A stretch of 64,000 nt of DNA from Ganoderma boninense (GCA_002900995.3 CM035306.1:3630100-3694099), one strand, 5' to 3'. Positions 1 to 14,133 are shown, counted from the first letter of the stretch. Numbers and translations are program-made. The notes: generated by a model not told the origin, from the letters alone.

Positions 1-308
1 GGTTTCGTCTAGGTGTGCATACAAGAAGGAAACCTGTAGGACAAGGACAGTGTCGAGGTCGCGAGAGGGTCGTTGGCTTGTCGTCGGTGTCGCAGGTCAT
101 GGAACAGATTACACGGCGGACGTTGCTCGCGAGACCCCCGCCCGGGCGCTGCGGGCGGTGCCATCTTCCGGCGCGGACTCTCCGCTTGTGGCCATGCTCC
201 TCTCCTCCGACCCTCGTCTCCGCTCGCTTTTCCTGAGTCACATTGGTCGCTTTTACACTCTGGAGAAGGCGTAAACAGTAAAAGAGGCGCATATATCTCG
301 AAAACATC
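1..308. promoter_or_regulatory. Left edge and presumed ELP3 upstream region
   Basis: No coding sequence is supported here. Short open frames exist on both strands but none carries a recognisable motif or a splice-consistent extension. By position it should hold the ELP3 promoter and 5' UTR. A possible divergent neighbour would lie outside the window. Confidence 0.4.
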
Positions 309-2712
<2,404 letters not shown>

Positions 2713-2852
2713 AACGTGGTACATGTGGTCCGTTCCGCACGTTTGTAGTAGTACAGGTTGTAGCAAAGTTCTGTCCACACATTGTATCCGTAACTTCCAT
2801 GAATCATTGAATCATTACGGTGAGATGTCTCACCCCACGCGTACAGACATAG

Positions 2853-4097
2853 TCATGGCTGGTTCTCGGGTTCCTGATCTCCCAGCACGAACGTCTGGAA
2901 ATTGGGAAAGACGAGCTCCTCCTCGACGGTCTTGCGGATCACGTCCTGGATGAACCGCTCGACGCGCGTGACGTTTTTGAGGACGTGCTTATCCGCCTGC
3001 CCAATCTCGCTCTCGATGTAGATCGTCGGGAGGAGCCTCTGCCCAATAGGCAGCGGCTTGCCCGCCCTCGCTCCCCCGCCATTGACCCCGGCAGACGGCG
3101 GCACCTCGTCCTCCGCCTCGACCGGGGTCCCAGAGGATGGTGTGTCGCGCTTCGGGCGGTCGCCCCCGCAGCCGAGGGGCCCGTACGGGTCGAGCTCGTC
3201 GACGATGCAGAGGTGCACGCGCCTGCGCTCGCCCTCGTACGCGACGACGACCTCGCCGTTGAAGAAGAGGCCGGTCACGGAGAGCTTGATGGGGAGCGAC
3301 ATGAACATGGGCGAGGGGTAGTTGATGAGCAGCGACGTCGTGAGCGTGACGCGCAGGTTCGACTGCCACGCGATGTGCAGGTGCAGCTGGAGGTTCGGGT
3401 GCTGGGGCGGCCGCGGCGCGGGGGGCTCCGCGTCGGCGCCCGCCTCGGGGAGCGGGTCGGACTGCGACGCGAGCTCCTGCTCGTCCGCGTCCTGCGAGAT
3501 GCCGCGGTCCAGGCGCGGCGGTGTGGGGAGCGCGGAGAGGGAGCGCGGCGGCGCGTTCGACACGGCGGACATGGCGGAGAGGTATAGCGACGGCGAGGGG
3601 TATGACGGGCGCAGGTCGGCCAGGTTCGAGAATGCGGGGCTCCAGATGTCCCTTGGAGAGCGCAGGAACGGCGAGTGCAGCATGTCCATACCCATGCCCA
3701 CCCCTCCAATCCCTCCCATCCCGGGGCTCATCCCGTAGCGCATGTGTGGGGGAAGGAGGTGGTACGCGGGGCCCTCGTCCCCGACGCCCTTGCCGCGCAC
3801 GGCCTTGCGGGACACCCACTCGAACCCGTCGTCGTCCGGGAACTCCGTGACTTTCACTGGGGCGCCGTGGGTGCCGTCCTCCTCTTCGTCTTCATCGTCC
3901 TCTAGGAAGTCGCGGTAGATGTCGCGCAGGTCGACGAGCTCGACGTCCGGGGCGTTCGAGCCGAAGTCAAAGGACGTGACCTCGATAGGACCAATGAAGG
4001 ACGGACGAGTGGTGTTTTCGAGCTGCCTGTTGATGAGGTCCACGAGCGTAGAGGCCAGCAGAGCATCGAGTCTATTCCATTCGAGGTCTATGGACAT
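2853..4097 (-). CDS. MDM12: Mitochondrial distribution and morphology protein 12 (ERMES subunit)
   Basis: SMP-domain lipid-transfer subunit of the ER-mitochondria encounter structure, working with Mmm1, Mdm34 and Mdm10. Single exon of 414 aa. It begins MSIDLEWNRLDALL, the signature N-terminus of the family, which fixes the start at 4097 although the frame is open further upstream. Residues about 30-75 contain TRPSFIGPIEVTSFDFG and the acidic stretch DLRDIYRDFLEDDEDEEE. The middle (about 110-230) is a Gly/Pro/Ser-rich insert, as in other fungal Mdm12. The second half of the SMP fold follows (NLQLHLHIAWQSNLRVTL, LSVTGLFFNGEVVVAYEG), and it closes with VEEELVFPNFQTFVLGDQ. It lies convergent with ELP3, whose stop is 141 bp away. 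Confidence 0.95.
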   Translation of the reverse strand: MSIDLEWNRLDALLASTLVDLINRQLENTTRPSFIGPIEVTSFDFGSNAPDVELVDLRDIYRDFLEDDEDEEEDGTHGAPVKVTEFPDDDGFEWVSRKAVRGKGVGDEGPAYHLLPPHMRYGMSPGMGGIGGVGMGMDMLHSPFLRSPRDIWSPAFSNLADLRPSYPSPSLYLSAMSAVSNAPPRSLSALPTPPRLDRGISQDADEQELASQSDPLPEAGADAEPPAPRPPQHPNLQLHLHIAWQSNLRVTLTTSLLINYPSPMFMSLPIKLSVTGLFFNGEVVVAYEGERRRVHLCIVDELDPYGPLGCGGDRPKRDTPSSGTPVEAEDEVPPSAGVNGGGARAGKPLPIGQRLLPTIYIESEIGQADKHVLKNVTRVERFIQDVIRKTVEEELVFPNFQTFVLGDQEPENQP

Positions 4098-4630
4098 GAT
4101 GCAAGGCTGAGGGACGTACGGGTACCGCTCGCTGCAAGAAAGCCGGAGTAAAGCAGGCGCTGAAGAAGGCGCCCGTGACATAAACGTGAATTTGACAACG
4201 TGGGTAGTTTGTGGACAACAGTTCCTATGACGAATGACAGTGCATGATGCATCGCAGCTATTTGAACGGGGTATGAAGTGGATGGATGATCGTGGCTCAC
4301 GTGTGCGGCACACACCACACGCTGGTATCCGACAAATCTGGACAGGCAACCAAGCAAGCAGAAGGGAGTGAGAAGGTGCAAAAACAATTATACGGAAGGC
4401 CAACTATCGTAACTAGTCTAGTGCTCGTGCCATCATCCATACGTTAAAGGCGCGCTCCGTTATGTAACCCGGACCGCCGCGTGTACTAGATCTCATGACG
4501 AAAAGCAACGTCTACGCGTGGCGAGAGTCTATGCAATGGCAGGAAGATGGCAGGCGCAATTGGGGGGGTATCGTTTCAGGGCTCGTGAGCTAGTGCAGGT
4601 GCTAGGCTGGTCGTATACAGTATAGGCGCT
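4098..4630. promoter_or_regulatory. MDM12 upstream region / transporter 3' region
   Basis: No gene seen. It separates the MDM12 start from the stop of the next minus-strand gene, so it should contain the MDM12 promoter and the transporter terminator. The open frame running upstream of MDM12 lacks conserved sequence and is not taken as coding. Confidence 0.4.
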
Positions 4631-6353
4631 TTATTGCCGCCGTCCGCTATTCTGCGCACCGAGGTTGGAAGACACCGGAGCGTGCGGGGAGTAAGGTGGG
4701 GTGAGGACCGGCGAGGGCGTTCGCGAAGGGAACGGCGAACCGTAAGGTGCGTTCAGATACCGCGAGGTTTCCAACGTCTCGCCAAAGCGGTCGGCTTCAG
4801 GCTTCTCCGACATGCCGAGCGCGGTGGCGAATGCCCGTGGACTACCGAAAGGTGAGGCTCTCTTCTTCTCCGAGGGGAACTGTCCGAGGATGGGCGCATC
4901 GCGCTCAACTGGTGTACCGGGGAACGACGGATACGCAGACTTTCCGGGGATAACGTTCGTGATGGCGACGAGCTCCTTCCCAGGAGGCTGGTTGTACATC
5001 CACGTGGCGACCAGCACGATGCTTGACCCGGTGACGAATGTAGGAGTGATGTGGAATCCGAAGAGGGCGACCGACGCGAGGAAAGAAAGAACGATGGACA
5101 GACTTGTGGCGAAACCTTTCAGGATGTTGTCAGAATACTTGATGACAATGGCCGTGATCAAACCGCCCAGGACCTGGATGGCTACCGTCGCCCATGCCCA
5201 GCCCCCAAAGTTCCTGAGCATGTTAGCCCAGAGGCCGCCGCGAGCAGGATGGTGGGTCTCGAAGAAGATGGGCAAGAGGGCGGGAAGAAGCGAAAATAAT
5301 GATAGTTGCACGTTACGGACCCAAAGATCCGCTTTCGAGTTTTTGAGGACCATCTCGAAGTAAACCCCGGCGAGTCCAGAAGTGAAACAAGCTGCCGTCA
5401 CTGCACCGAAGCCCTTGAGCGGGCTCATGATGTGAATGTGCAGCGGAGCGGACTCATGGGCGCTACCGATGTGCGTGTTGGCGGGGACCTGCCGGGTAGC
5501 GAGAGTCTGGAGCTGGACGATGCCGACGCCGATGGCAAGGAGGAAGAGTGAGATCCATTTGGAGGATGACAACCGTTTCCGAAGAAGGGCGACGGAGAAA
5601 GCGGCCGTGGTAAGGATCTTCATCTGGTACGTCACCTGGAACGTGGCAACAGGTAGGTTGCTGATCGCCACAAATTGCAGCGAGTTCTGAACGACATAGA
5701 GGAGCGCGGGGATGGAGAGCTTCCAACAGTCCGGGCTGAAGATATCCTTGCAGACGCGCCTGAACGAGAAGAACCAGCCTGCTGGGCCCAGCCCGGATGT
5801 GTCCGAGGCGTAAACGACGCGGAGGAAGGCTATGACGAAGGATATCGAGCCTTTGAGAATCTCGTTCAAGAGCACCGCGGTGGCAGGGGAGTACGATTCT
5901 GCGGCAGGTATGGACACTCGCGAGTAGTGCATGACAATCGACAGGGTCGCATTCTGGACAGCTAGCGTGACCAGCCTGGCCGCCGGGGATTACGGGGATG
6001 GACGTCAGTGGGATCCTATGACGGAAGAAGGCTCGCAGGTGGTTGACTTACGACACATATTTCAACGGCAGACCGCAGACATTTGGACCACTCCCACTCT
6101 CCGAGTTTGCTCCTGTGGCAGTCACGGGCGAGTTGATAGTCGGCAACTCGGCGGCGAGCGGCGTCAGAGCGGGTGCCAGCCGAGGACTTGAGCGAGAGGA
6201 CGGGGGTCTTGAGCCCGGTGCATCATCGTCAAGGGAGACGGAGGAGGCAGCACTTGTGCGAACCGTCGGGTACGGCCTGTGGAACATACTATCTGGCGAA
6301 GCTTGGGCCGACATGCCAAGAGTCCTGCGTGGAAGAGTCGACTGGGTGGCCAT
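4631..6353 (-). CDS. UDP-galactose (nucleotide-sugar) transporter, SLC35A type
   Basis: Golgi multi-spanning transporter of the drug/metabolite superfamily that would import UDP-galactose in exchange for UMP. Two exons, 6052-6353 and 4631-5975, joined across a 76 nt intron with a perfect GTAAGT donor; 548 aa. The N-terminal 100 residues are Ser/Pro-rich and cytosolic. The conserved block KYVSLVTLAVQNATLSIV is split by the intron. Then come VQNSLQFVAISNLPVATFQVTYQMKI (given in two parts: VQNSLQFVAISNLPV and ATFQVTYQMKILTTA), and GGLITAIVIKYSDNILKGFA near the C-terminus, all hallmarks of the SLC35A family. A long Pro/Ser-rich C-terminal tail follows the last helix. An internal ATG at 6314 with a better Kozak context is an alternative start. 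Substrate is inferred from family resemblance only. Confidence 0.9.
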
Positions 6354-7486
6354 GGATAACCAAGAAAGCCGGACGGGGGAATGGGGAGTGGTCGCGGTCG
6401 GAAGAAAGAGAGCTGGCCAGCTACGCCGGACAGCTAGCAGCGTCGTGAGCGGACTGGCTGCGCGTGGTGGAGCTCGTCGTCGTCGTGGACGATGGGGAGG
6501 AAGCGAACCACGGAAGACCCGAAACGTCCGCGCCCATCGCCTCTCATCGCGCACTGTCACAGGCGCCCGCTCTCTGCATCAATTTTACGCGTGCAGCCAT
6601 CACTCCACGCAATCCGTCCACGGACCTCTCATTCCGCAATCTCTGCATCACATCCTACATCCTACTACACGACTCTATCCCGGTTCTCCCTGCTCGACAC
6701 CCACTCGTCGAACTTGAAGCTCAGTGGGACCCCGGTCCAGCCACACCTCCCGAACACCGCGGACTGATATGGTAGACTTCCGAACCGCCCACAACCGGCG
6801 ATATCAACCTATGACAAAGGAATGATTAGCACACGAGCACTGGCAGACTGGCCTGGATGAACAGAACGGGAGCCTCAGCCTCGCCTTTACCTCTTCACGC
6901 GCACCCCGACTATGAGATTATGCATTGGCCAAGCCAAAGGTGTGTGACCAGACTGCAGCAACCACCGCAGACCCTCGTATGGCTCTACCAATACAAACGC
7001 CTACCGTCGTGCCACAGAGGTTCACACATGTGGGTGCGTTATGTTACCAGGTTTTTCATCACAGGCTCCCGCAGTTCACCACAACCAAGCAAGGAGGACT
7101 CACAGAAAAATATATTGCCCGACCGCTACCGCCTACGACATTGCCTAACCCTACGAAAGCATGTAGATGATCCCCAGGTGATCCTGCGTCCTAGCCTCTC
7201 GACCAGAGGGAGAAGCGATCAGCGAAGATTGTTTTTGAGACATCCGGCTTGGTCTTCGACGCTTGTCTGGACCGTCCAACCTACGAGAAGCAACGCCTGT
7301 GAGGGCAAGCAAGGACAGGACAGCAATTTGACGTCGGTGGTTTGTGTGAACGAGCGCGCCCACCCCGCAGCCTTCTTATACCCTCCTCGGCATCTCCCGG
7401 AGCGCCGACCCTTTCTGCCAGTTCCCGAACGCGGGTTTCAACAAGCGCTTGTTTCTGTCACTGGTCCCTCTCGTCAGAGCCTCTGC
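6354..7486. promoter_or_regulatory. Divergent intergenic region between transporter and MRP51
   Basis: A 1.1 kb gap between divergently transcribed genes. No conserved protein motif is visible. A frame continuous with MRP51 is open from 6857, but its translation is low-information and Arg/Pro/Ser-rich; I treat it as 5' leader unless transcript data say otherwise. Confidence 0.35.
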
Positions 7487-8791
7487 ATGGCTACCCCTCC
7501 CCCGTCTCAGTTCGCTGCCCTCCTTCGACGGTCTAAATTCGCGTCATTCGACCCACAAATCGGCCAGGTCTACACTGCCTTCGATGGCCATGCTGCCCGA
7601 GGCAACTTCGGGCTGAAGCGGCCCCTCGCGCTCAAGAGGAGGAACGCGTTCATCACCGTCCGAGCTGTCGACTCGCGCGAGCAGCAGACGGTCTGGAAGT
7701 CCGGGGAGGCCCAGAGTAGATGGATTAGGATGTGGGACGAAGTGGGGGTCAGACCGAAGCTGGTCCCGCATGGTGTTTGGAGCGAGAAATTGGGCTCGGT
7801 GGATTCTGAGGTCCACTTCCCGACGGATTCCGAGTTCTCGCTCATGGAGGAACCTGCTCTGGCGCCGGTAGAGACAGAGGCGGACTTAGCCGAAGTTGAG
7901 GAGGAGAAGAGTGTCGAGCTCGCAGAGAAAAGTGCCGAGCTAGCGGAGGAGGAGAGGCAGAGTGACGAGCTGGCGGCGGCGGCGGCGGAAGAGATGGAGA
8001 TCGAATGGCCGCCGAAGACGAGCATCGCTGTTCCCAACCTCGAGGCGATGTCAGAAACCGAGTTCAAGCAGTACCTTGATCGTCTCAGGTCGATGCGCCC
8101 CGCCTTCCGCAAGTACCTCGAGAAGAAGTACAAGACGACTGGCCTTCGAGGTCAGTCGCTCTTCAAGCTGTCTCTGCGTGGCGGCGACGACTTCCGGGAT
8201 TTCCTCGAAGGCTGGGCGTACCAGGAGTACCACAAACCGCGCCCGCGCTTCATCGAGCAGCAGCCCCATCGCTACGCCGGTCTCCACTACACCCACTCCA
8301 CCAACGTACAGAACCTCCATGTCATCAAGCCTCACATCGGACGCATTCTTGGCGATCCCGTGTCTGACCGCACCGACAAGCACCACGTCGTTGCCTCTGC
8401 TGGCATGACCTCGAAGCTTTACATCGGCGCGAAGGGCGAAGAGGTCAATCAGGCCACCACCCTCCGTTTCTCCTCCGCCAACCTATCCACCGCTCCCGAG
8501 GTCGTCGGGGCCAGACCCCAAGGCCTTGAGGGTGCCACCCTGGGCACACGCATCCACGTCGACTCCCCTGCTGTCGCCTACAAGAGGAGCGAAGGGAACC
8601 CACACACGCCTGGCACACGGGAGTATGTTGGGAGCGTCGAAACAAAATTCGCTGATCATGTCACCAGCATGACCACCCCGGCGAAGACCCAACCCATGGC
8701 ACAGTTCACCGTCTCGGACGAGGGGAGCCCGAAGGCGAGAAAGCTCCTCGATGCGCTGCAGTCGATTTCATCATATCTGCCGGCCCAGTAG
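7487..8791 (+). CDS. MRP51: Mitochondrial small ribosomal subunit protein mS51 (Mrp51)
   Basis: Fungal-specific mitoribosomal small-subunit protein implicated in translation of mitochondrial mRNAs. One exon, 434 aa. The N-terminus contains the family block ALLRRSKFASFDPQIGQVY, then GNFGLKRPLALKRRNAFITV and VDSREQQTVWKSGEAQSRWI, about residues 8-80. An Ala/Glu-rich acidic segment (about 115-170, with repeated SAELAEEE-type units) is a probable helix. The C-terminal part has AGLHYTHSTNVQNLHVIKP. The start at 7487 places this block at the usual distance from the N-terminus; the frame is open another 210 codons upstream. The gene is convergent with the HYPK-like gene 76 bp downstream. Confidence 0.92.
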   Translation: MATPPPSQFAALLRRSKFASFDPQIGQVYTAFDGHAARGNFGLKRPLALKRRNAFITVRAVDSREQQTVWKSGEAQSRWIRMWDEVGVRPKLVPHGVWSEKLGSVDSEVHFPTDSEFSLMEEPALAPVETEADLAEVEEEKSVELAEKSAELAEEERQSDELAAAAAEEMEIEWPPKTSIAVPNLEAMSETEFKQYLDRLRSMRPAFRKYLEKKYKTTGLRGQSLFKLSLRGGDDFRDFLEGWAYQEYHKPRPRFIEQQPHRYAGLHYTHSTNVQNLHVIKPHIGRILGDPVSDRTDKHHVVASAGMTSKLYIGAKGEEVNQATTLRFSSANLSTAPEVVGARPQGLEGATLGTRIHVDSPAVAYKRSEGNPHTPGTREYVGSVETKFADHVTSMTTPAKTQPMAQFTVSDEGSPKARKLLDALQSISSYLPAQ

Positions 8792-8866
8792 CGCTCCGTA
8801 CCGTAGTGCAAATGCTAGGCCTGTTTGTCATACGACCCCAACATATACTGGTACCACGTAGCGTCA

Positions 8867-9258
8867 TCATACTGCTAGAAGGCGCTGTAATGCATCCCCG
8901 ATATTGCCATTTGCCTGAGTAAGAATCTTTTCGGCCTGTGCTCGGGTGACTTCGAATTCCTGGACCTGCAGTTCTGATGAGCGTGATCCCGTGAAGTTCG
9001 CGCGATTGACACTCACAATGAGGTCGATATCCTCGGCTTTGTGAGAGGTCGGTGCGGCTTTAGCGGGCTTAGGGTAGGGTCTATCGAGTCGTAATGTGCG
9101 GAAGGCCTCCTCCAGCTTGCCTTTGGAATACGAGTTGCCGTCCAAGAACTGGTCGAGATGTTGTGAGTGTCTTCCTATTACTCCTCCAAATAAAGCATTC
9201 ATACGTTCGCGATGACTTCTGGCTCAGGTAATCGCCCGTTGCTGCGTAGGCCAGCCAT
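8867..9258 (-). CDS. HYPK-like protein, auxiliary factor of the NatA acetyltransferase
   Basis: Small (94 aa) protein resembling Huntingtin-interacting protein K, the regulator of N-terminal acetyltransferase A. Exons 9205-9258, 9017-9148 and 8867-8965. It starts MAGLRSNGRLPEPEVIAN, continues FLDGNSYSKGKLEEAF, and ends with the UBA-like helix bundle EFEVTRAQAEKILTQANGNI and ALQRLLAV, the segment that defines the family. The second intron (8966-9016, 51 nt) is a multiple of three and has no stop, so retaining it would insert 17 residues without shifting the frame. The gene lies head-to-head with UPF1 (205 bp apart), so they probably share a bidirectional promoter. Assignment rests on the C-terminal domain and overall layout. 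Confidence 0.82.
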
Positions 9259-9463
9259 CCTGGTTGCGGTGGACTTGGATTTGGACAACAGCAAGTGCAA
9301 ACGCCGGGATACTTGGCCTGGGGCTGTGGCACGTGAGTAGATAACCACGTGGGAGCCGTATGACCGGTGCCGGACAAGGTTTGGGCAAGCTTATAGACTG
9401 GTCCTGGACCTCTCGCTTTCCCTTCTCGTTTCTCTTCTTTGTTTTCTCTCATCGCTCTCCAAC

Positions 9464-12400
9464 ATGGACACTTTCGAAAATTTCCAGTATGACTCTGCGT
9501 CCTCCTACGGCGGCATGGGCGTCGTCGACGATACCTCCTCTGTCTACACCGCAAATACCACGACTAGCGCGAGCCGCGTTCCGGTCGATCTCGAGAGCCT
9601 CTCTATTACGGACGATCGCTCCTTCACCTCCTCTCCCAACGGCCACTCACACCCAGAACACCGCAAGACTCCGAGCAGAGGGGCTCTAGATGAAGACTTT
9701 GACGCGGTCTTGGACGACCTCAAGGACGAGGGGCAGGTGGATTTGCCACCCCATGCGTGCAGGTGAGTCAACCTCGGCTCCGGTGGGGAACTTTTGTCAT
9801 TGAACACTGCCATAGCTACTGCGGCATCCACTCCCCTGCGTCGGTAGTCAAATGTCTCATTTGCTCCAAGTGGTTCTGCAACTCTAGGGGAAACACCTCC
9901 GCGTCCCACATCGTAAACCACCTGGTCCGCGCGAAGCACAAGGAGGTTATCCTTCACAGCGAGAGTCCTCTTGGCGAAACTATCCCTGAATGCTACAACT
10001 GTGGCAGCAAGAATGTCTTCATGCTTGGGTTCATTCCCGCCAAGAGCGACACCGTAGTCGTCCTTCTCTGCCGGTGCGTCCTATTACTTCCAGTCGCGTG
10101 CGTTAGGTTTACTTACTCGCATTACCGCAGCCAACCGTGCGCTGCTGTCTCCAAGGATATCTCGTGGAACCCGGCATTGTGGGCGCCACTGATAGACGAC
10201 CGCTCGTTTTTGTCCTGGCTAGTGAAGCCACCCAGCGAGCAGGAGCAGCTTAGATCCCGCCAGATATCCTTCCAGCAGATAAACCGGCTTGAGGATCTCT
10301 GGCGCGACAATGCCAATGCCACGCTTGATGATCTCGAGAAGCCCGGCGTGGACGACGAGCCCCAGCCTGTGATCACGCATTACGAAGACGCTTACCAGTA
10401 CCAGAATATCTTCGGGCCGCTCGTCAAGATTGAAGCTGACTACGACAAGCGGCTGAAAGAATCCCAGACTCAGACCGATATCACCATCCGGTGGGACCTC
10501 GGTCTGAACCAGAAGCGCGTGGCGTGGTTCGGGCTGCCAAAGCTAGAAAGCGGCGAGGTCCGTCTTGCTGTCGGCGACGAACTCCGACTCAAGTACAGCG
10601 GGACCTTGCACAAAGCTTGGGAGGGCGATGGTCACGTCATCAAGATCCCAAACAGTATGTTATGCATTACGTCCCAGAGAACGGATAGCTGACCGTATAT
10701 GCGCGCCAGACGTCTCGGATGAGATAGGGCTGGAGTTAAGGCGGGCTGAAGGTGTCCCGACGGAGATCACGCATGGGTATACGGCTGATTTCGTGTGGAA
10801 GTCGACAAGCTTTGACAGGATGCAGCTGGCCATGAAGACGTTCGCAGTAGACGAGAAGAGTGTCAGCGGGTACATCGTGAGCGCCCACTTTGCCCGAATT
10901 CCCTCGATAAATGAGCGGCACTCACGCGCGTGTATGCAGTATCACAAACTTCTCGGACACGAGTTGGAGCCTCAGGTTCTCCGCACGCAGATGCCAAAAC
11001 GATTCTCAGCACCTGGCCTCCCGGAACTTAACCATTCGCAGATGTATGCCGTTAAGAGCGTCCTCCAGAAGCCTCTCAGCCTCATTCAGGGCCCGCCTGG
11101 GACGGGAAAGACGGTAACTTCCGCGTCCATCGTCTATCATCTCGCGAAAATGAACCCTGGACAAGTCCTTGTCTGCGCGCCGTCCAATGTTGCCGTCGAC
11201 CAGCTGACCGAGAAGATACACGCCACCGGGCTGAAGGTTGTGCGGCTCAGCGCAAAGTCTCGCGAGGCCCTCGATTCTTCCGTCTCCTTCCTTACGCTCC
11301 ACCAGCAAGTAGCGAACAACACGACCCATGTCGAGTTGCAGAAGCTCATCCAGCTCAAGAACGAACAAGGCGAGCTCAGCTCTAACGACGAGCGGAAGTA
11401 CAAGGCGCTTATACGACAATGCGAGAAGGAGATACTGGGCGCCGCCGATGTCATATGTTGCACTTGCGTCGGAGCCGGGGACCCACGCCTCAGTAAATTG
11501 AAGTTTAGGACCGTCCTCATTGATGAAGCGACGCAAGCCGCTGAACCGGGTATGTCACCCGTCACTCCGATTCATTCTCGGAGTTCGCTGACCGCCGCAT
11601 CGTGTTGCAGAATGCATGATCCCTCTCGTACTCGGCTGCAAGCAGGTGGTTCTTGTCGGTGACCATCAGGTACGTTAACCGTTTAAATGAAATGATAATT
11701 GAAGGGTACCGATTGACGCATCATTTATCAGCAACTGGGGCCCGTCATCATGAACAAGAAGGCGGCGCGTGCGGGGTTGACACAGTCGTTGTTCGAGCGA
11801 CTGGTCGTCCTTGGAAACCGTCCCATCCGTCTACAAGTCCAGTACCGCATGCACCCGTGCCTGTCGGAGTTCCCGTCCAACATGTTCTACGAAGGGACTC
11901 TCCAGAACGGCGTTACTGCCCCCGAGCGGCTGAGGAAGAACGTTGACTTCCCGTGGCCAGTCCCTGACACGCCTATGTTCTTCTATCAGAACCTGGGCCA
12001 GGAGGAGATCTCATCTAGCGGAACGTCCTTCCTGAACAGGCGCGCTTTTCATTTTGCCTTTACGTACTCGCCTGGACGGGCTGACGTTCGTGAACAGGAC
12101 CGAGGCGTCTAACGTCGAGAAGATCGTGACCAAGTTCTTCAAGTCGGGTGTCGTGCCGAGCCAGATCGGTGTTATTACACCCTACGAAGGGCAACGGTCG
12201 TACATCGTGAACTACATGCAGTTCAACGGATCACTCAAGAAGGACCTGTACAAGGAGATCGAAGTCGCGAGCGTCGACGCGTTCCAGGGGCGGGAGAAGG
12301 ACTACATCATTCTCAGCTGCGTGCGGAGCAACGAGCACCAGGGGATCGGTTTCTTGAACGACCCGCGTCGGCTGAACGTCGCACTCACGCGCGCCAAGTA

Positions 12401-13242
12401 CGGCGTGGTAATTCTGGGAAATCCGAAGGTTCTGTCCAAGGTAAGATCCGTCTGCGTTAAGTCCGGACGTCGTCATGCCGTACTCATTGCCGGTCCGACC
12501 AACAACAGCACCCGCTGTGGCACTATTTGTTGACACACTACAAGGAGAAGAACACGCTTGTCGAAGGCCCGCTCAACAACCTTCAACCGAGCATGATTCA
12601 GTTCAGCAAGCCACGGCGCACGCTGGGAAAGGCCATGGATCAGTTCCGCAGGCACGAGACGAGCGCAAGGGATTATCTCGGCAGTGGCAGCGTCATGACC
12701 GATGGTGCGTCGAGAGCGCGTTTGTATGAGTGTTGCTGACGTCAACTGACGATAACGCAATTGAAGGGCGGAGATCCGGGACTCCCAGCCGTTTCGATGC
12801 GAGTTTCTACCGGACCCACGATGCGCTGGGCTACATCCCTTCCGACGTGCAGTCCCTCCGCTCTCAGGCCACATACTCGTCGGGGCTTCCTATGTTCGCG
12901 GCGACCGGTCCGTTCGGGCCGGGTGCACAACGCCAGAACGGTGTGAAACGGAGCACATATGGGAGCTACGCGAGTTCGATCATCTCTCAGGACGCTGGCC
13001 CCGCAGGCACTGACGCTGCCAGTGTCGTTGGCAGTGCGGTCGGCGCATCCGATCGCCCTGGGGGAATCGCCTATTCGCAATCTGATAGATTGCAACGTCG
13101 CTCATCCTTCTCCTCGACCACCGGCGCGTCGGACATGGGCAGCCTGTCCCAGTACGACTACAAGTCGCAGGACGACGGGACCGACCTGGACGACATGAAG
13201 TCGCAGTACACCGGCACGCAAAGCGGCGTTACCGTCTTCTAA
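9464..13242 (+). CDS. UPF1: ATP-dependent RNA helicase UPF1, nonsense-mediated decay
   Basis: Central SF1 helicase of NMD. Ten exons (9464-9762, 9816-10073, 10131-10654, 10710-10876, 10940-11549, 11611-11669, 11732-12039, 12098-12440, 12509-12704, 12767-13242), 1079 aa, normal length. The zinc-rich CH domain (about 100-240) has [20 protein letters not shown] and [14 protein letters not shown]. Helicase motifs: [58 protein letters not shown] and [10 protein letters not shown]. The C-terminal 160 residues are Ser/Gly/Gln-rich with several SQ sites, matching the UPF1 tail phosphorylated by SMG1-type kinases in organisms that have it. The intron 12040-12097 uses a GC donor (AG|GCGCGC). The other eight introns are GT-AG, 53-68 nt. 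No frame problem. Confidence 0.97.
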
Positions 13243-14133
13243 TCCGCCCGGGAAGCGTCGTCAGGCAGACGACCGCTGACGGTTCGCTTTCCACGAGCGA
13301 CAGCGTCTGGCCGCGTTTCCAAATGTCCGTGTGCATGCTGCTGCGGGTCGCACCTTCGCATCTAGGATCTGCTCCGCCCTGCTCTGGACGCGCGCGTGCC
13401 TCGGCGCCGTTGGGCCGCTGCGGACGTGTCGTGGCGCTCCGCAGGCCCACCCACGAGCAGGACCGCTCTCCCGGCCGTCGGTCGGCGGGAGCATTGGGCA
13501 CTCGCCATTAAGGTGCTCGGTAGCCTCCCGACCGGTGCCTCATGACTGCAATGATGATTGATGCGGGTTGGGGCTTACATACCTCAACTCCTGCCCGCCG
13601 CGCCCGTTCACCCCGATGGATCTCTTGTCCCTTATTTTCTCTGCGTATGCCCATCATGCTTAGTACTGTGTAGCCGTCGTCGTCGAGCCCGCCGTCATGA
13701 CCCCGTATCCATACCGCCTCGGTGTATCACGCTTTACGGAATGGCATTTTTTTCGTTCACAACAGGATATGGATATGACACATGCGTGCTCGGCTGTTTG
13801 ATCTCGACTCTGGAGGGAGCAGTAGATGGCGGTGTGCGAGCGGCGCGGACAGAACGGACGGGCGTGTGGTGAGGTGCGTGTGCTTGCGAATCGGGATGAT
13901 TATTAGACCGCAGACGTGGTATATGTACATGTGCGAAGTGAAGCATTGTGTGTGTGCGTGTGGTATGATACACATGGTGGGGGCGGATGAGGTACACATA
14001 GCGGATACAGTTATGATGTAGGCGATGGGCATGCTGGCTGCTGTGTGCGTAAAGTTTACACGCGGTACTACTGTACAGATATTTCGCTCCGGCTTTGACA
14101 TTCGTGATTCGGCAATAAATATGCAACGCACTA

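Noticed and set aside
2989..3819. Long alternative frames over MDM12
   Set aside because: They are shadows in a GC-rich coding region; only the frame with the SMP-domain motifs is conserved.
11006..11565. Minus-strand frames across the UPF1 helicase core
   Set aside because: Antisense shadows of the conserved helicase exon.
12040..12097. A GT donor (GTACTC at about 12064) for the UPF1 GC-AG intron
   Set aside because: It would leave a 34 nt intron and add non-conserved residues; the GC donor restores the exact family sequence.
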